DNA of 64,000 nt from Gemmatimonadota bacterium (GTDB taxonomy: Bacteria > Gemmatimonadota > Gemmatimonadetes > Longimicrobiales > Gaopeijiaceae), in contig JAGWBQ010000004.1 in the NCBI GenBank assembly GCA_021295815.1, positions 96,527 through 160,526 of the forward strand, given 5' to 3'. Position numbers and translations under genes: made by a program. How positions within the stretch are numbered: the first letter of the stretch is position 1; every line of letters starts with the position of its first letter. The notes below the pieces were generated by a model. It had not been told where the DNA came from and did no database searches. It was given only the letters and a program-made list of their open reading frames with translations. Below are positions 52,259 to 61,877 of the stretch, one piece after another.

Positions 52259-52366
52259 ATGAACGAATACTGGCACGTCTTCCTAGCCTTCAGCCTTCCC
52301 CTCCTCGGACTGGCTCTGTGGATGGGCATCCTTTCGCGTCGACTCTCCCGGACCGACCGGGACTGA
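52259..52366 (+). CDS. ccmD: Heme exporter accessory protein CcmD-like
   Basis: A 35-codon ORF starting at ATG 52259, 31 bases after ccmC. The sequence MNEYWHVFLAFSLPLLGLA is one membrane helix and continues to a basic tail (ILSRRLSRTDRD). Small size, a single helix, and location right after ccmC are the hallmarks of CcmD, which holds CcmC and CcmE together. CcmD is poorly conserved and often left unannotated, so the call depends mainly on topology and position. Confidence 0.7.
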   Translation: MNEYWHVFLAFSLPLLGLALWMGILSRRLSRTDRD

Positions 52367-52544
52367 CGCTTTTCCGGCATGTTTCAAAGGCTCTGGGAAC
52401 CGCCCTTGTTTCCCACGGCCCCGTATGCTAGTTTGCCATCGGTAAAGCTTGACGTTAGAATCAGGCATTGAAGCGCGGACGCCGCTTCCCGGGATTCCGG
52501 CCTCGGCCGCCGGCCAAACTTCATCAACCGAGAAATCGCAGCAC

Positions 52545-54002
52545 ATGATCATCCAAACATCTCGCAGCGTACTGGTCGCCGCAGCGGCGGTCGCGATGTT
52601 CGTCGCCGTCTCCACGGACTGCCCCCTGAACGCTCAGACCACGACCCAGCCGAGCACCCTGCGGTACGGATCCGGGCTGCTGGACGTCCCGGTATCGAGC
52701 GTCCTCCCGCACCTCACCATCACGGGGACGTGGTCCGGTTTCTTCACCAGCCACGACCGAAGCGCGATCATCGATCCGGCCGCACAGGTGGTCGGATGGG
52801 AGGAGCCCGTCGAATCCCGGTACTACAGCGACGGCTCGATCACCCTCGGTCTCTACGACAGAGCCGAGATCGGCGCGACCGTCCACTCGTTGGCCGATGA
52901 GAGCGACGGAGGAGATGTCTGGGGTCTTTTCGGACGCGTGAGCCTGATCCAGCCGGAGAACCAGGGCGTCGGGCTCGCCGTCGGAGGGCGCTTCGTTCGG
53001 GCTCCGGACTTCGGCGACGACAACAACTATCAGCCCACCCGCCTGGGCATCTCGGACAGGCGACTGCGGGATTCGTACCTCGGCTACACCGACGAGGTTC
53101 AGAACGAGGCGTCGCTGTACGCGGTCACGACGGCCTATTTCCGCGGCCCGGCCATCCGGGGGCTGCCCGAGCACGACTTCACCCTCACCGCCGGATACGG
53201 CACCGGCATGTTCCAGGGCGGCGACTTCCTGGAGTTCTATCGCTTCGCCGATTCCGACGGGTGGTTCGTAGGGTCAGCCCTTCACGTCGAAGTGGCCGAC
53301 GGCAAGCTGCTCGCGCTGATGTCGGAATACAACGGTTTCGATATCAATTTCGGTGCCCAGATGGATCTGGGCGGCCTGCGGGTAGGGGCCCACATGCTCG
53401 GTGCCAACTACGTCGAACGTCCGGCCCGAGGCTACTTCTCCGTCTACCGCTCCCCCAAGTGGGGGATGATGGGGTCGATCGCCTTCACGCCCTTCGACGA
53501 CGCCAGGGTCACGGCCAAGCCCAAGTTGATGATGCGTCCCGTGCCCGACACGTTCATGATTCCCGCACCGCCGCCCGACACGGTAGTGGTGACGAGGGAG
53601 GTCGCGCCACCGATGCCCGACGGAACTCCGGTCTCGGTCTGTCTGGCGTCGGGCCGGAGCGTCCGGATTCACGTCTCGCCGCAGGGCGACACCCTGGTCG
53701 GCTCTATGCGGATCCCGATGTCCGACCTCGGTCCCGGCATCGTCTTCGAGGGCGACTACGCCGCCGGCGCCCAGTGGTTCGTGGACGACGAGGCGATCAC
53801 CTTCGAGGATCGAGAGTACCAGCGCTCCGGCAACGAGGTCTCGCTCGACTGCGGCGACATCATGCGCGTGGGCGAGCACATGGGAGTGGCGGTCTTCGCC
53901 ATGCGCGATCAGGAAAGGCCCTTCCAGATGCTCTACGTTCCGGTCCGACCGGGCGTGTGGCAGGGTTACGAGACCGACCTGCAGGGCACGAGGGGCAAGT
54001 AG
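52545..54002 (+). CDS. YjbH-like exported beta-barrel protein
   Basis: A 485-residue exported protein. ATG 52545 begins a signal peptide (MIIQTSRSVLVAAAAVAMFV to about LNAQ); the frame is open 32 codons further but without a signal. The mature start SGLLDVPVSSVLPHLTITGTWSGFFTS, followed by SDGSITLGLYDRAEIGATVHSL, resembles the N-terminal half of YjbH/GfcD-type outer-membrane proteins tied to exopolysaccharide export. A Pro-rich spacer (IPAPPPDTVVVTREVAPPMP) leads to a second domain with VCLASGRSVRIHVSPQGDTLV. Function unproven. An intrinsic terminator follows. Confidence 0.7.
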   Translation: MIIQTSRSVLVAAAAVAMFVAVSTDCPLNAQTTTQPSTLRYGSGLLDVPVSSVLPHLTITGTWSGFFTSHDRSAIIDPAAQVVGWEEPVESRYYSDGSITLGLYDRAEIGATVHSLADESDGGDVWGLFGRVSLIQPENQGVGLAVGGRFVRAPDFGDDNNYQPTRLGISDRRLRDSYLGYTDEVQNEASLYAVTTAYFRGPAIRGLPEHDFTLTAGYGTGMFQGGDFLEFYRFADSDGWFVGSALHVEVADGKLLALMSEYNGFDINFGAQMDLGGLRVGAHMLGANYVERPARGYFSVYRSPKWGMMGSIAFTPFDDARVTAKPKLMMRPVPDTFMIPAPPPDTVVVTREVAPPMPDGTPVSVCLASGRSVRIHVSPQGDTLVGSMRIPMSDLGPGIVFEGDYAAGAQWFVDDEAITFEDREYQRSGNEVSLDCGDIMRVGEHMGVAVFAMRDQERPFQMLYVPVRPGVWQGYETDLQGTRGK

Positions 54003-54032
54003 ACGAACCGCGCGACCCGACCCGAAGTGGAG

Positions 54033-54065
54033 GCCCGTCCGGCAGTCGAAGCCGGGCGGGCTTCT
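54033..54065 (+). terminator. Intrinsic terminator after the YjbH-like gene
   Basis: An 11-bp stem, GCCCGTCCGGC (54033-54043) with GCCGGGCGGGC (54051-54061), including one T-G pair, has loop AGTCGAA and is followed by TTCTC. It isolates the barrel gene from recA. Confidence 0.75.
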
Positions 54066-54287
54066 CCCGTTAGGGCGGAGGACGCGATGTCCCATCAGGA
54101 CATTCAATTGTCCCGCGCTTCCTTGTATCGTCTCTCCACGCGGTCCGCAGGTCGTCGTGCGACGACGAGGTGGTTCGCCCGCTCAGGGCCGGGCTGTCCG
54201 GATATGGGTCGTTCGGTTTATATTCGGTAGCGTAACCGACACCAGGCCCGCACACCACCCACCGGGCCGCGGAGAAAGGAGAGAGAA

Positions 54288-55358
54288 GTGGCAGCGAGGA
54301 AAACCACAAACAGGCCGGTCCCTCAACGACAGGCGAAGGACCGGCAGCGGGCGCTCGACACCGCCCTCACACAGATAGAACGCGCCCACGGCAGGGGCGC
54401 CATTATGCGGATGGGAGAGGGGGCCGAAATGGTCTCCGTACAGACCATCGGCACCGGTTCGCTATCGCTCGACGCCGCCATCGGCATCGGCGGTCTTCCC
54501 AAGGGCCGGATCAGCGAGATCTACGGACCCGAGTCGTCGGGCAAGACCACCATCTGCCTGCACGTCGTCGCCAACGCACAAGAAGATGGAGGAGTCGCCG
54601 CGATTATCGATGCCGAGCACGCGCTCGACGTCGGCTACGCGAAGCGTCTGGGCGTGAATATCGACAACCTGCTGGTCGCTCAACCCGACACCGGCGAGCA
54701 GGCCCTCGAGATCGCGGAGGTGCTCATCCGCAGCGGGGCTGTCGACGTGGTCGTCATCGATTCGGTGGCGGCGCTCGTACCCAGGGCGGAGATCGAGGGC
54801 GAGATGGGCGATTCGCACGTGGGCCTCCAGGCCCGGCTGATGAGCCAGGCGCTCCGCAAGCTCACCGGCGCGGTCAGCCGTTCCAACACCGCCATCATCT
54901 TCACAAACCAGATCCGAGAGAAGGTGGGGGTGATGTTCGGGAGCCCGGAGACCACTTCCGGTGGACGGGCGCTCAAATTCTACGCTTCGGTGCGACTCGA
55001 CATCCGGCGCATCGGCGCCATCAAGGACGGCCAGGACGTGGTCGGCAACCGTACTCGGGTGAAGGTTGTGAAGAACAAGTGCGCTCCGCCCTTCCGGCAG
55101 GCCGAATTCGACATCATCTACAACGAGGGCGTGAGCCATCTCGGCCTGCTGGTGGATCTGGGCGTCGAGCACGAAATCGTCCGGAAATCAGGCTCCTGGT
55201 ATTCCTACGGCGAGCTTCGGCTAGGGCAGGGGAAGGAGAATACGAAGGGTTTCCTCGCGGAGAACGCCGACGTGCTCGAAGAGATCGAGGCCCGAGTGAG
55301 GGCCGCCCTGGGTCTCTCCCCGCCGCAGGCGCCGGAAACCGAGCGCGGGGACGCCTAG
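54288..55358 (+). CDS. recA: Recombinase RecA
   Basis: A 356-residue RecA, the strand-exchange ATPase for homologous recombination and SOS induction. It starts at GTG 54288 with a strong AAAGGAG upstream. Motifs: Walker [14 protein letters not shown] near residue 81, Walker [15 protein letters not shown], and the DNA-binding loops around [21 protein letters not shown] and [22 protein letters not shown]. The upstream gap has AT-rich hexamers (TTTATATT) but no LexA box of the GAACN4GTTC or CTGT-N8-ACAG type. recX is absent downstream; alaS follows after 86 bases. Confidence 0.97.
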   Translation: MAARKTTNRPVPQRQAKDRQRALDTALTQIERAHGRGAIMRMGEGAEMVSVQTIGTGSLSLDAAIGIGGLPKGRISEIYGPESSGKTTICLHVVANAQEDGGVAAIIDAEHALDVGYAKRLGVNIDNLLVAQPDTGEQALEIAEVLIRSGAVDVVVIDSVAALVPRAEIEGEMGDSHVGLQARLMSQALRKLTGAVSRSNTAIIFTNQIREKVGVMFGSPETTSGGRALKFYASVRLDIRRIGAIKDGQDVVGNRTRVKVVKNKCAPPFRQAEFDIIYNEGVSHLGLLVDLGVEHEIVRKSGSWYSYGELRLGQGKENTKGFLAENADVLEEIEARVRAALGLSPPQAPETERGDA

Positions 55359-55444
55359 TTGTCGTCCATGTGCAAGCTCTCTCAAGCGGCGCGTCCACGC
55401 GTCATCGTCGCCGGCACGGATTCGCCCGCAGGCAGATACCTGCC

Positions 55445-58105
55445 GTGAAGAGCGCCGCCGCAGCTGCCGTGCGCTCCGCCTTCCTGGAATACTTCGTCGA
55501 GCGCGGTCACACCGCGCGCCCGTCGTCGTCGCTCGTCCCCGCCGACGACCCGACCCTCATCTTCACGAACGCGGGCATGGTCCAGTTCAAGGGGATCTTC
55601 CTCGGTGAAGAGAAGGTCGCGTTCGATCGAGCCGTCACCTCTCAGCGCTGCGTTCGCGCCGGGGGTAAGCACAACGATCTGGAGGAGGTGGGACGGACGG
55701 CCCGGCATCACACCTTCTTCGAGATGCTCGGCAACTTTTCGTTCGGGGACTACTTCAAGCGGGAGGCGGTGGGCTACGCCTGGGAGCTGGTCACCGAGGT
55801 CTACGGTCTCGATCCGGACCGGCTCTATGCGACCGTGCACCACACCGACGACGAGGCGGCGGACTATTGGTCGAGCCAGGCCGGCATCCCTCCGGAGCGC
55901 GTGCATCGGCTGGGCGACAAGGACAATTTCTGGCAGATGGCCGACACCGGGCCCTGCGGCCCCTGCTCCGAGCTGCACTACGACCTGCGCGGCAGCAGCG
56001 CCCCTCCGCCCTCGAGCACGGAGGAGTTCGTCACGCTCAACGACGCCGGGACGATTCTCGAACTCTGGAATCTGGTCTTCATGCAGTACGACCGGAGCCG
56101 GACGGGCGAGCTCGCGCCTCTGCCGGCGCAGTCGGTCGATACCGGCGCCGGACTGGAACGATTCGCGGCGGTCCTCCAAGGTGCGGACTCGAATTTCCAC
56201 ACCGATCTCTTCGCTCCGCTGCTCGCCCGCATCAGCGATCTCGTGGGTCGCGGCTACCGGAAGACGGACCCGGAGAGCGCGAGCTTTCGGGTAATCGCTG
56301 ACCATGCTCGCGCCGTGGCGTTCCTGCTTGCCGACGGCGTCGTCTTCCGGAACGAGGGCAGGGGTTACGTGCTCAGGCGCATCCTCAGGAGGGCGGTACG
56401 CCACGCCTGGCTCCTCGGTCGTCGCGAGGCCACGCTCGCACCGGTGGTGGGCAGGGTGGTGGACACCATGGCCGAAGCCTTTCCGGAGCTCGACGGACGC
56501 CGGGGCGAGCTGGTGCGAGCCACCGAGCTGGAGGAGGAACGCTTCCTCGCTACCATCGAAGGCGGGATCGGAAGGCTCTCCGACCTGATGGCCGGGTCGT
56601 CGGGCACGATTTCCGGCTCCGACGCCTTCAAGCTCTACGACACCTACGGTTTCCCCATCGACTTGACGCGCATCATGGCGGCCGAGGGTGGTTACGGCGT
56701 CGACGAGGCGGGCTTCCGGGTCGCGCTCGAAGCTCAGCGGGAGCGGTCGCGATTGAGCCGGGCGAGTGCGGCGGACGCCGTCCGCCACGACTGGTCGCCG
56801 GCTCTCGACCGCGTGGACTCCGAGGCTCAAAGCTTCGTTGGCTACGAGGTCACCGAAGCCGATACCGAGGTGGTCGCCGCGAGCCTCTCCGAGGACCGCG
56901 TCTCGCTGATTCTGGCTGCCAACCCCTTCTATCGCGAGGCGGGCGGCCAGGTATCGGATACCGGCGTCGTGGCCGCCGGCGAAGAATGGAAGCTGCGGGT
57001 GGACTCGGTCACCGACGCCAACGGGGTGAGCGCGGTCTCGGGTGCGTTCTCGGGTCCGGACCCCGCTACCGTCGACCTGGTGGGGGCCGGAGTGCGGGTC
57101 CGGGTGGATCCCGATCGTCGCCTCGACATCAAACGCAACCATACCGCCACCCACCTGCTTCACGCCGCGCTCCGCGAGACGTTGGGGGAGCATGTCGCCC
57201 AGAAGGGATCGCTCGTGGCTCCGGACCGGCTTCGCTTCGATTTCTCTCACCCGGCGCCGCTCGCCGCAGAGGAACTCGCGTTGATCGAGCATGCCGTCAA
57301 CGAGCGCATCTGGGCCGGCAACCCCGTCGAGACCGAGCTCCGCCCCCTCCACGAAGCCAGAGCCTCCGGCGCCATGGCGCTTTTCGGCGAAAAGTACGGC
57401 GAAGTGGTGCGCGTTGTCGAGATTCGGGGGGTGAGCATCGAGCTCTGCGGCGGCACCCATGTGGCCAATACCGGAGAGATCGGCCTCTTCCGCATCGTAT
57501 CCGAGTCGGGCGTGGGCGCCGGACTGCGTCGGATCGAGGCGTTGACCGGACGAGGCGCCTTCGCCTTTCTGAGCGAACGGGAGGCGGCGTTGCTCTCGGT
57601 CTCGGAGGCTCTGCGCACATCTCCCGCGAATCTGACCGGGCGCGTCGAGAGTCTTATTCGTGAGCGGAAGGAACTTGGAGAGCTGCTGGCGGAGCTGCGC
57701 GCGAGCGGCGGAGGCGCGCGAGAGGCGGTGAGGAAGGAGCTGGTCACCGGGAACGGCAAGGCGTTCGTCTACGCCGGGGTCGAGCTGCCTTGCCACACGC
57801 CGGCCGACGCCCGCTCATGGGGAGACCGCTTCCTAGGCATGATCGGGTCCGGCATCGCGGTTCTAGCCGCCGAGCTTCCCGGGGGCAGGCGTTCGCTCTT
57901 CACGTTCGTTTCGGGAGATTTGGTGGGAGAAGGGCTTCACGCTGGAGAAGTGGTCCGCGAGGTCGCCGCCCTGACCGGTGGACGAGGAGGTGGCAGACCG
58001 CACATGGCGCAAGGCGGAGTCGGCGATCCCGATCAGGTTGGGGATGCCCTGAGAGCGGGCGAGAAGATCGTGCTCGCCAAGCTCGAGGCCGGGGCGGGCG
58101 AATGA
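55445..58105 (+). CDS. alaS: Alanyl-tRNA synthetase
   Basis: An 886-residue class II synthetase charging tRNA-Ala. It starts at GTG 55445. The class II core shows RSAFLEYFVERGHTARPSSSLVP, DDPTLIFTNAGMVQFK and RCVRAGGKHNDLEEVG. The editing domain has zinc ligands in RNHTATHLLHAALRE (near 565) and ELCGGTHVANTGEIG (near 668). The C-terminal DHHA1-like part (GGRGGGRPHMAQGG) completes it. The enzyme also removes mischarged Ser and Gly. The gene follows recA, a common arrangement with recX between them in other bacteria. ATGA overlap with the next small gene. Confidence 0.96.
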   Translation: MKSAAAAAVRSAFLEYFVERGHTARPSSSLVPADDPTLIFTNAGMVQFKGIFLGEEKVAFDRAVTSQRCVRAGGKHNDLEEVGRTARHHTFFEMLGNFSFGDYFKREAVGYAWELVTEVYGLDPDRLYATVHHTDDEAADYWSSQAGIPPERVHRLGDKDNFWQMADTGPCGPCSELHYDLRGSSAPPPSSTEEFVTLNDAGTILELWNLVFMQYDRSRTGELAPLPAQSVDTGAGLERFAAVLQGADSNFHTDLFAPLLARISDLVGRGYRKTDPESASFRVIADHARAVAFLLADGVVFRNEGRGYVLRRILRRAVRHAWLLGRREATLAPVVGRVVDTMAEAFPELDGRRGELVRATELEEERFLATIEGGIGRLSDLMAGSSGTISGSDAFKLYDTYGFPIDLTRIMAAEGGYGVDEAGFRVALEAQRERSRLSRASAADAVRHDWSPALDRVDSEAQSFVGYEVTEADTEVVAASLSEDRVSLILAANPFYREAGGQVSDTGVVAAGEEWKLRVDSVTDANGVSAVSGAFSGPDPATVDLVGAGVRVRVDPDRRLDIKRNHTATHLLHAALRETLGEHVAQKGSLVAPDRLRFDFSHPAPLAAEELALIEHAVNERIWAGNPVETELRPLHEARASGAMALFGEKYGEVVRVVEIRGVSIELCGGTHVANTGEIGLFRIVSESGVGAGLRRIEALTGRGAFAFLSEREAALLSVSEALRTSPANLTGRVESLIRERKELGELLAELRASGGGAREAVRKELVTGNGKAFVYAGVELPCHTPADARSWGDRFLGMIGSGIAVLAAELPGGRRSLFTFVSGDLVGEGLHAGEVVREVAALTGGRGGGRPHMAQGGVGDPDQVGDALRAGEKIVLAKLEAGAGE

Positions 58106-58491
58106 GAACGACCGAGGCCCGAGCGTGGCTGAACCGGTACGCGGAACCGACGCCCGTCGATCTCGAAACCTGGCTCGACCGGGTGGAGGCCGCAGGCAAG
58201 CGGGACGATGCCGATTCCGGCCTGACCGCGTCCGACGGTGCGGGCACGCCTGAACGCGCCGGCGACGAAACGTGCGCGACCACCGCCCTAACCGTATGCG
58301 CGAGCTCCGCTCTGGCTTCGGCGATGTCCACGCCCGGACGGCACCGACCGGTCGCCTTCGATCTTCTGGCGGGCGGCGCCTTTGTGGGGTACGCCTGCGA
58401 ATCGGCGCTACGTCGAGACAGCGAGCCGGTGCCGAAGCTCTGGGACATCGTCAGGTGGATGGCCGCGACCCGAGCCGAGGAGGAGGAGTGA
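58102..58491 (+). CDS. Small conserved-looking protein of unknown function
   Basis: A 129-residue protein starting in ATGA overlap with alaS and ending in GTGA overlap with a FabG-like gene. The first 30 residues (TTEARAWLNRYAEPTPVDLETWLDRVEA) look helical. The middle is low-complexity and Ala/Ser/Thr/Gly-rich, and the last 45 residues (RPVAFDLLAGGAFVGYACESALR) form one hydrophobic and one amphipathic helix. No catalytic motif or signal is recognised. The double overlap argues that it is translated. I cannot assign a family. Confidence 0.65.
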   Translation: MRTTEARAWLNRYAEPTPVDLETWLDRVEAAGKRDDADSGLTASDGAGTPERAGDETCATTALTVCASSALASAMSTPGRHRPVAFDLLAGGAFVGYACESALRRDSEPVPKLWDIVRWMAATRAEEEE

Positions 58492-59243
58492 TCGACCTGA
58501 CCGGCAAGAAAGCCCTGGTCACCGGGGGATCCCGCGGCCTTGGCAGAGAGATCGCCCTCATGCTCGCCGAGGCCGGGGCTTCGGTCGGAATCACCTACCG
58601 GAAGCGAACGGTCGACGCCGAGGCCACGCTGGGCGACCTCGGCGCTTGCGGCCCGGCCCCTTGGGCCTTCAAGGGTGATCTGGCGGAACGGGGCGAGACC
58701 GAACGGGTCGTGCGCGAGTTCGCCGATGCCTGCGGCGGTCTCGACATTCTCGTCGCCAATCACGGCGTCTGGCCGCCGGCGTCGGTGCCGGTCGGCGAGA
58801 TGGCCGACGAGCAGTGGGAGCGCACGCTCGCGGTCAATCTGAGCTCGGTTTTCAGGCTCTGCCGGTCGGCGGTGCGAATTCTGGAAGACGACGGTCGCAT
58901 CGTCCTGATCGGCAGCACCGCAGGTCAGCGCGGAGAGGCGTTCCATGCCGACTACGCGGCGAGCAAGGGCGCCATGTCGGCGTTCGTCAAGTCGCTCTGC
59001 GTCGAGCTCGGTCCCAGGGGCATTACGGTCAATTGCGCCGCGCCAGGCTGGATCGACACCGAGATGGCGGCTCCGGCGATGCGCGACGGAGGTCGCGAAT
59101 CCATCGCCGCTCAGATTCCTATCGGTCGCGTCGCCGGCGCCCGCGACGTGGCGGGGCCGGTGCTCTTCCTCTGTTCCGAACTCGCCGGACACGTGACCGG
59201 CGAAGTCATGAACATCAACGGCGGATCGGTTCTAGCTGGATGA
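58488..59243 (+). CDS. FabG-like short-chain dehydrogenase/reductase
   Basis: A 251-residue NAD(P)-dependent oxidoreductase with all classical SDR features: TGGSRGLGREIA (residues 13-24), VANHGVW at the NNAG position, the Ser in LIGSTAGQRG, YAASKGAMSAF (catalytic YxxxK) and APGWIDTEM. Its end ITGEVMNINGGSVLAG is of FabG type. It may reduce 3-oxoacyl-ACP or another carbonyl compound. GGAGGAG precedes GTG 58488, a strong site. Both ends overlap neighbours. Confidence 0.88.
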   Translation: MIDLTGKKALVTGGSRGLGREIALMLAEAGASVGITYRKRTVDAEATLGDLGACGPAPWAFKGDLAERGETERVVREFADACGGLDILVANHGVWPPASVPVGEMADEQWERTLAVNLSSVFRLCRSAVRILEDDGRIVLIGSTAGQRGEAFHADYAASKGAMSAFVKSLCVELGPRGITVNCAAPGWIDTEMAAPAMRDGGRESIAAQIPIGRVAGARDVAGPVLFLCSELAGHVTGEVMNINGGSVLAG

Positions 59244-60553
59244 CGCCGGACCTGCGACCGCCGAGGCCACCGGAGGAGCTCAAGGAGATCGCGCGGACCT
59301 TGGAACGAGCCGGACACGAGACCTGGGTGGTGGGGGGCGTCCTGAGGGATTGGATCATCGGGTTGAAGGGGGGCGACTGGGATCTGGCCACGGGGGCGCG
59401 GCCCGGGATGGTGCGTTCGCTCTTCCGGCGCACCGTGCCGGTGGGTTTGGATCACGGCACGGTAGGCGTGTTCTGGGGCGGAGGCAGGACCCTCTACCAG
59501 GTCACGACCTTCCGGAAGGACGTGGAGACCGACGGTCGCCGGGCGGTAGTCCGCTTCGCGGAGCGGGTCGAGGACGATCTCGCTCGACGCGACTTCACCA
59601 TCAACGCGCTGGCCTGGCACCCCCTCAGAGACGAGTGGCTCGACCTTCACGGAGGCAGGCGAGACCTGGAGGCGGGGGTCTTGCGCGCTGTAGGCGTCGC
59701 GGAGGCCCGGTTCGGAGAGGATTTCCTGCGCATTCTCCGAGGTCTGCGTTTCGCCGGGCGGCTCGACCTCGGCATCGAGCCCCGGACCTGGAAGGCGATG
59801 TGCGCGACGGTGGAAAACCTCGTCCGCCTTTCTGCGGAACGGGTGCGCGAGGAGCTCGTCAAGGTTCTCTCGGATACCCGACCGGGCGTGGCGCTGAGAC
59901 TCTACGCCGACAGCGGCGCACTTGGAGCGCTCTACCCGGAGATCGCGGCTTTCCCGGCACCGGTCTGGGAGGCGACTCTCGAAGCGGTCGACTATCTGCC
60001 CCCGACGAAGCCCTACCTGAGACTCGCAGCGCTCCTCCGCTCCTGCGGTCTCGTCGCGGTCGAAGGACTGGCGGAGCGGCTCAAGCTGTCGCGGGTCGAG
60101 GGCCGCATGCTCGTGTCCGTGGTGAAGGCGCTGCCGGTGCCCGCTCTCGCCGCATCCGACGCCGAGCTCCGGCGCTGGCTTTCCGAACACGGACGCGATG
60201 CGCTCGGGCCGGCGATCCAGCTCGAAATTGCGCACGCGGCGACCCGGGGCAAGGAGCTGCCGCGAACTCCCGACGGCGAGTCGGGCCCGGAGGCGGCGGA
60301 TAACGACGGGCCGGATGTCCGGGCGCTGATCGGAGCGCTCAGGAGGATGCGGATCCTGCTGGACCGCGGCGATCCGCTTGGAGTTTCCGATCTCGCGATC
60401 ACGGGCGACGATCTTTTACGCATGGGGATCGAACCCGGACCGCTTCTGGGCCGAACCCTCCGCCGGCTTCTGGAGGAAGTCATCGAAGATCCCGACATGA
60501 ATCGGACCACGGTGCTGGAGACCCGAGCCCGCACCTGGGCAGCCCGTGGATAA
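59240..60553 (+). CDS. CCA tRNA nucleotidyltransferase / poly(A) polymerase family protein
   Basis: A 437-residue class II nucleotidyltransferase that adds or repairs the CCA end of tRNAs, or adds poly(A). Signature: WVVGGVLRDWIIGLKGGDWDLATGARP, with the catalytic DxD, then LARRDFTINALAW, GEDFLRILRGLRFAGRL and the neck/body helices. The two activities cannot be told apart here, hence no symbol. The gene overlaps the SDR upstream (ATGA) and hflX downstream by eight bases. Confidence 0.9.
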   Translation: MTPDLRPPRPPEELKEIARTLERAGHETWVVGGVLRDWIIGLKGGDWDLATGARPGMVRSLFRRTVPVGLDHGTVGVFWGGGRTLYQVTTFRKDVETDGRRAVVRFAERVEDDLARRDFTINALAWHPLRDEWLDLHGGRRDLEAGVLRAVGVAEARFGEDFLRILRGLRFAGRLDLGIEPRTWKAMCATVENLVRLSAERVREELVKVLSDTRPGVALRLYADSGALGALYPEIAAFPAPVWEATLEAVDYLPPTKPYLRLAALLRSCGLVAVEGLAERLKLSRVEGRMLVSVVKALPVPALAASDAELRRWLSEHGRDALGPAIQLEIAHAATRGKELPRTPDGESGPEAADNDGPDVRALIGALRRMRILLDRGDPLGVSDLAITGDDLLRMGIEPGPLLGRTLRRLLEEVIEDPDMNRTTVLETRARTWAARG

Positions 60554-61877
60554 GGGTGCTCGCGGCGACGGCGCGAAGCTGGTCCACGTGGACGGCCGGC
60601 AAGTCCCGAACTCGCGGGAGAGGGCCGTGCTCGTCGAAGTTCCCGACCGGAAGCTCTCTCCTCTCCTCGCCGACCGTCAGCTCGCCGAACTTCGCGGTCT
60701 GGCGTCGGCGGCCGGCGTCGAGGTGGCGGGCAGCCTCACTCAGCGCATCGTCAAACAGAACCCGAGATACCTCGTCGGTTCGGGCAAGGCCCTCGAGCTC
60801 GCGGCTCTGGTACGAGAGAAGCAGGCCGACCTCGTGATCTTCGATGAAGAGCTCACTCCCGCCCAGGCCAAGGAGCTCCACGATCTGACCGGGGTCCGGG
60901 TTCTCGACCGCTCCGAGCTCATCCTCGACATCTTCGCGACCCGAGCTCGATCCCGGGAGGCGCGCCTGCAGGTCGAGCTCGCGCAGTTGCAGTACATGCT
61001 TCCCCGCCTGCGCCGCATGTGGCAGCATCTCTCCCGCATCCGGGGCGGCATCGGTCTACGGGGTCCGGGCGAGACCCAGTTGGAGACCGACCGCAGGGCC
61101 ATCGCCAAGCGGATCGCCGATCTCCGGGCCCGACTCGAAGAGGTGGATCGCTCGCGAGCCGTCCAGCGCAGCGGTCGCAAGGGGTGGTTCCGGGTCGCTC
61201 TGGTCGGCTACACCAACGTCGGCAAGTCCACACTTCTGAACACGATCGCCGGGGCCGACGTGAAGGTCGCCGATCAGCTCTTCGCGACGCTCGATCCCGC
61301 CACGCGCACGGCCGATCTCGGCGAAGGAAGGAGCGCGCTCGTGACCGATACGGTGGGCTTCGTCCGCAAGCTGCCCCACCACCTGGTGGCGTCCTTCCGC
61401 TCGACCCTGGCGGAGGCGCGGCAGGCCGACGCTGTCCTCCACGTCATCGACGCCTCCTGCTCCGAGTGGGAGGAGCGCTACCGGGTCGTGGACGAGGTGC
61501 TCGAGGCCATGGGCGTGGCTCGCGGCGGCGGACGCCGGCTGCTCGTCTTCAACAAGGTCGACCGGATCACGCACTCCGAAGAGTCCGTCCTGCGCGACCG
61601 GGCCCTCGAGTTGGAGCTGGCGCCTGCGGTATTCGTCTCGTCCCTCACCGGCGAGGCCGTGAATGGCTTGCGCACGGAACTCCTGGCCAGATCCCGCACC
61701 GGGCACGAGATCGTCGATCTCCGGGTGCCGGCCTCGGAGGGAGGAGAGGTGGCCGCGCTCTATCGAGAAGGCGAGGTGCTGAGCCGGCGGGACGAAGCCG
61801 GCTGGGTGAAGATGCGCGTGCGGCTTCCTCCTCGCGGCCTGGGTCGGGTGAGGTCTCGAGGGCTGGCGGTGGAGTGA
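60546..61877 (+). CDS. hflX: GTPase HflX
   Basis: A 443-residue ribosome-associated GTPase that splits stalled 70S ribosomes. It starts at GTG 60546 in overlap with the CCA enzyme gene. The N-terminal HflX domain shows GSGKALELAALV, FDEELTPAQAKEL, LDRSELILDIFATRARSREA and GIGLRGPGETQLETDRR. The G domain has VALVGYTNVGKSTLLN near residue 220, ADQLFATLDPATRTADL, DTVGFVRKLPHHLVASFRSTL and NKVDR. The gene ends in a GTGA overlap with a possible small ORF. Confidence 0.95.
   Translation: MDKGARGDGAKLVHVDGRQVPNSRERAVLVEVPDRKLSPLLADRQLAELRGLASAAGVEVAGSLTQRIVKQNPRYLVGSGKALELAALVREKQADLVIFDEELTPAQAKELHDLTGVRVLDRSELILDIFATRARSREARLQVELAQLQYMLPRLRRMWQHLSRIRGGIGLRGPGETQLETDRRAIAKRIADLRARLEEVDRSRAVQRSGRKGWFRVALVGYTNVGKSTLLNTIAGADVKVADQLFATLDPATRTADLGEGRSALVTDTVGFVRKLPHHLVASFRSTLAEARQADAVLHVIDASCSEWEERYRVVDEVLEAMGVARGGGRRLLVFNKVDRITHSEESVLRDRALELELAPAVFVSSLTGEAVNGLRTELLARSRTGHEIVDLRVPASEGGEVAALYREGEVLSRRDEAGWVKMRVRLPPRGLGRVRSRGLAVE

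Noticed and set aside
54003..54287. LexA/SOS box upstream of recA
   Set aside because: I looked for GAACN4GTTC and CTGT-N8-ACAG type palindromes and found none. A lineage-specific box cannot be excluded.
55382..57796. 804-codon minus-strand ORF
   Set aside because: Antisense to alaS, which has full family motifs. No domain features.
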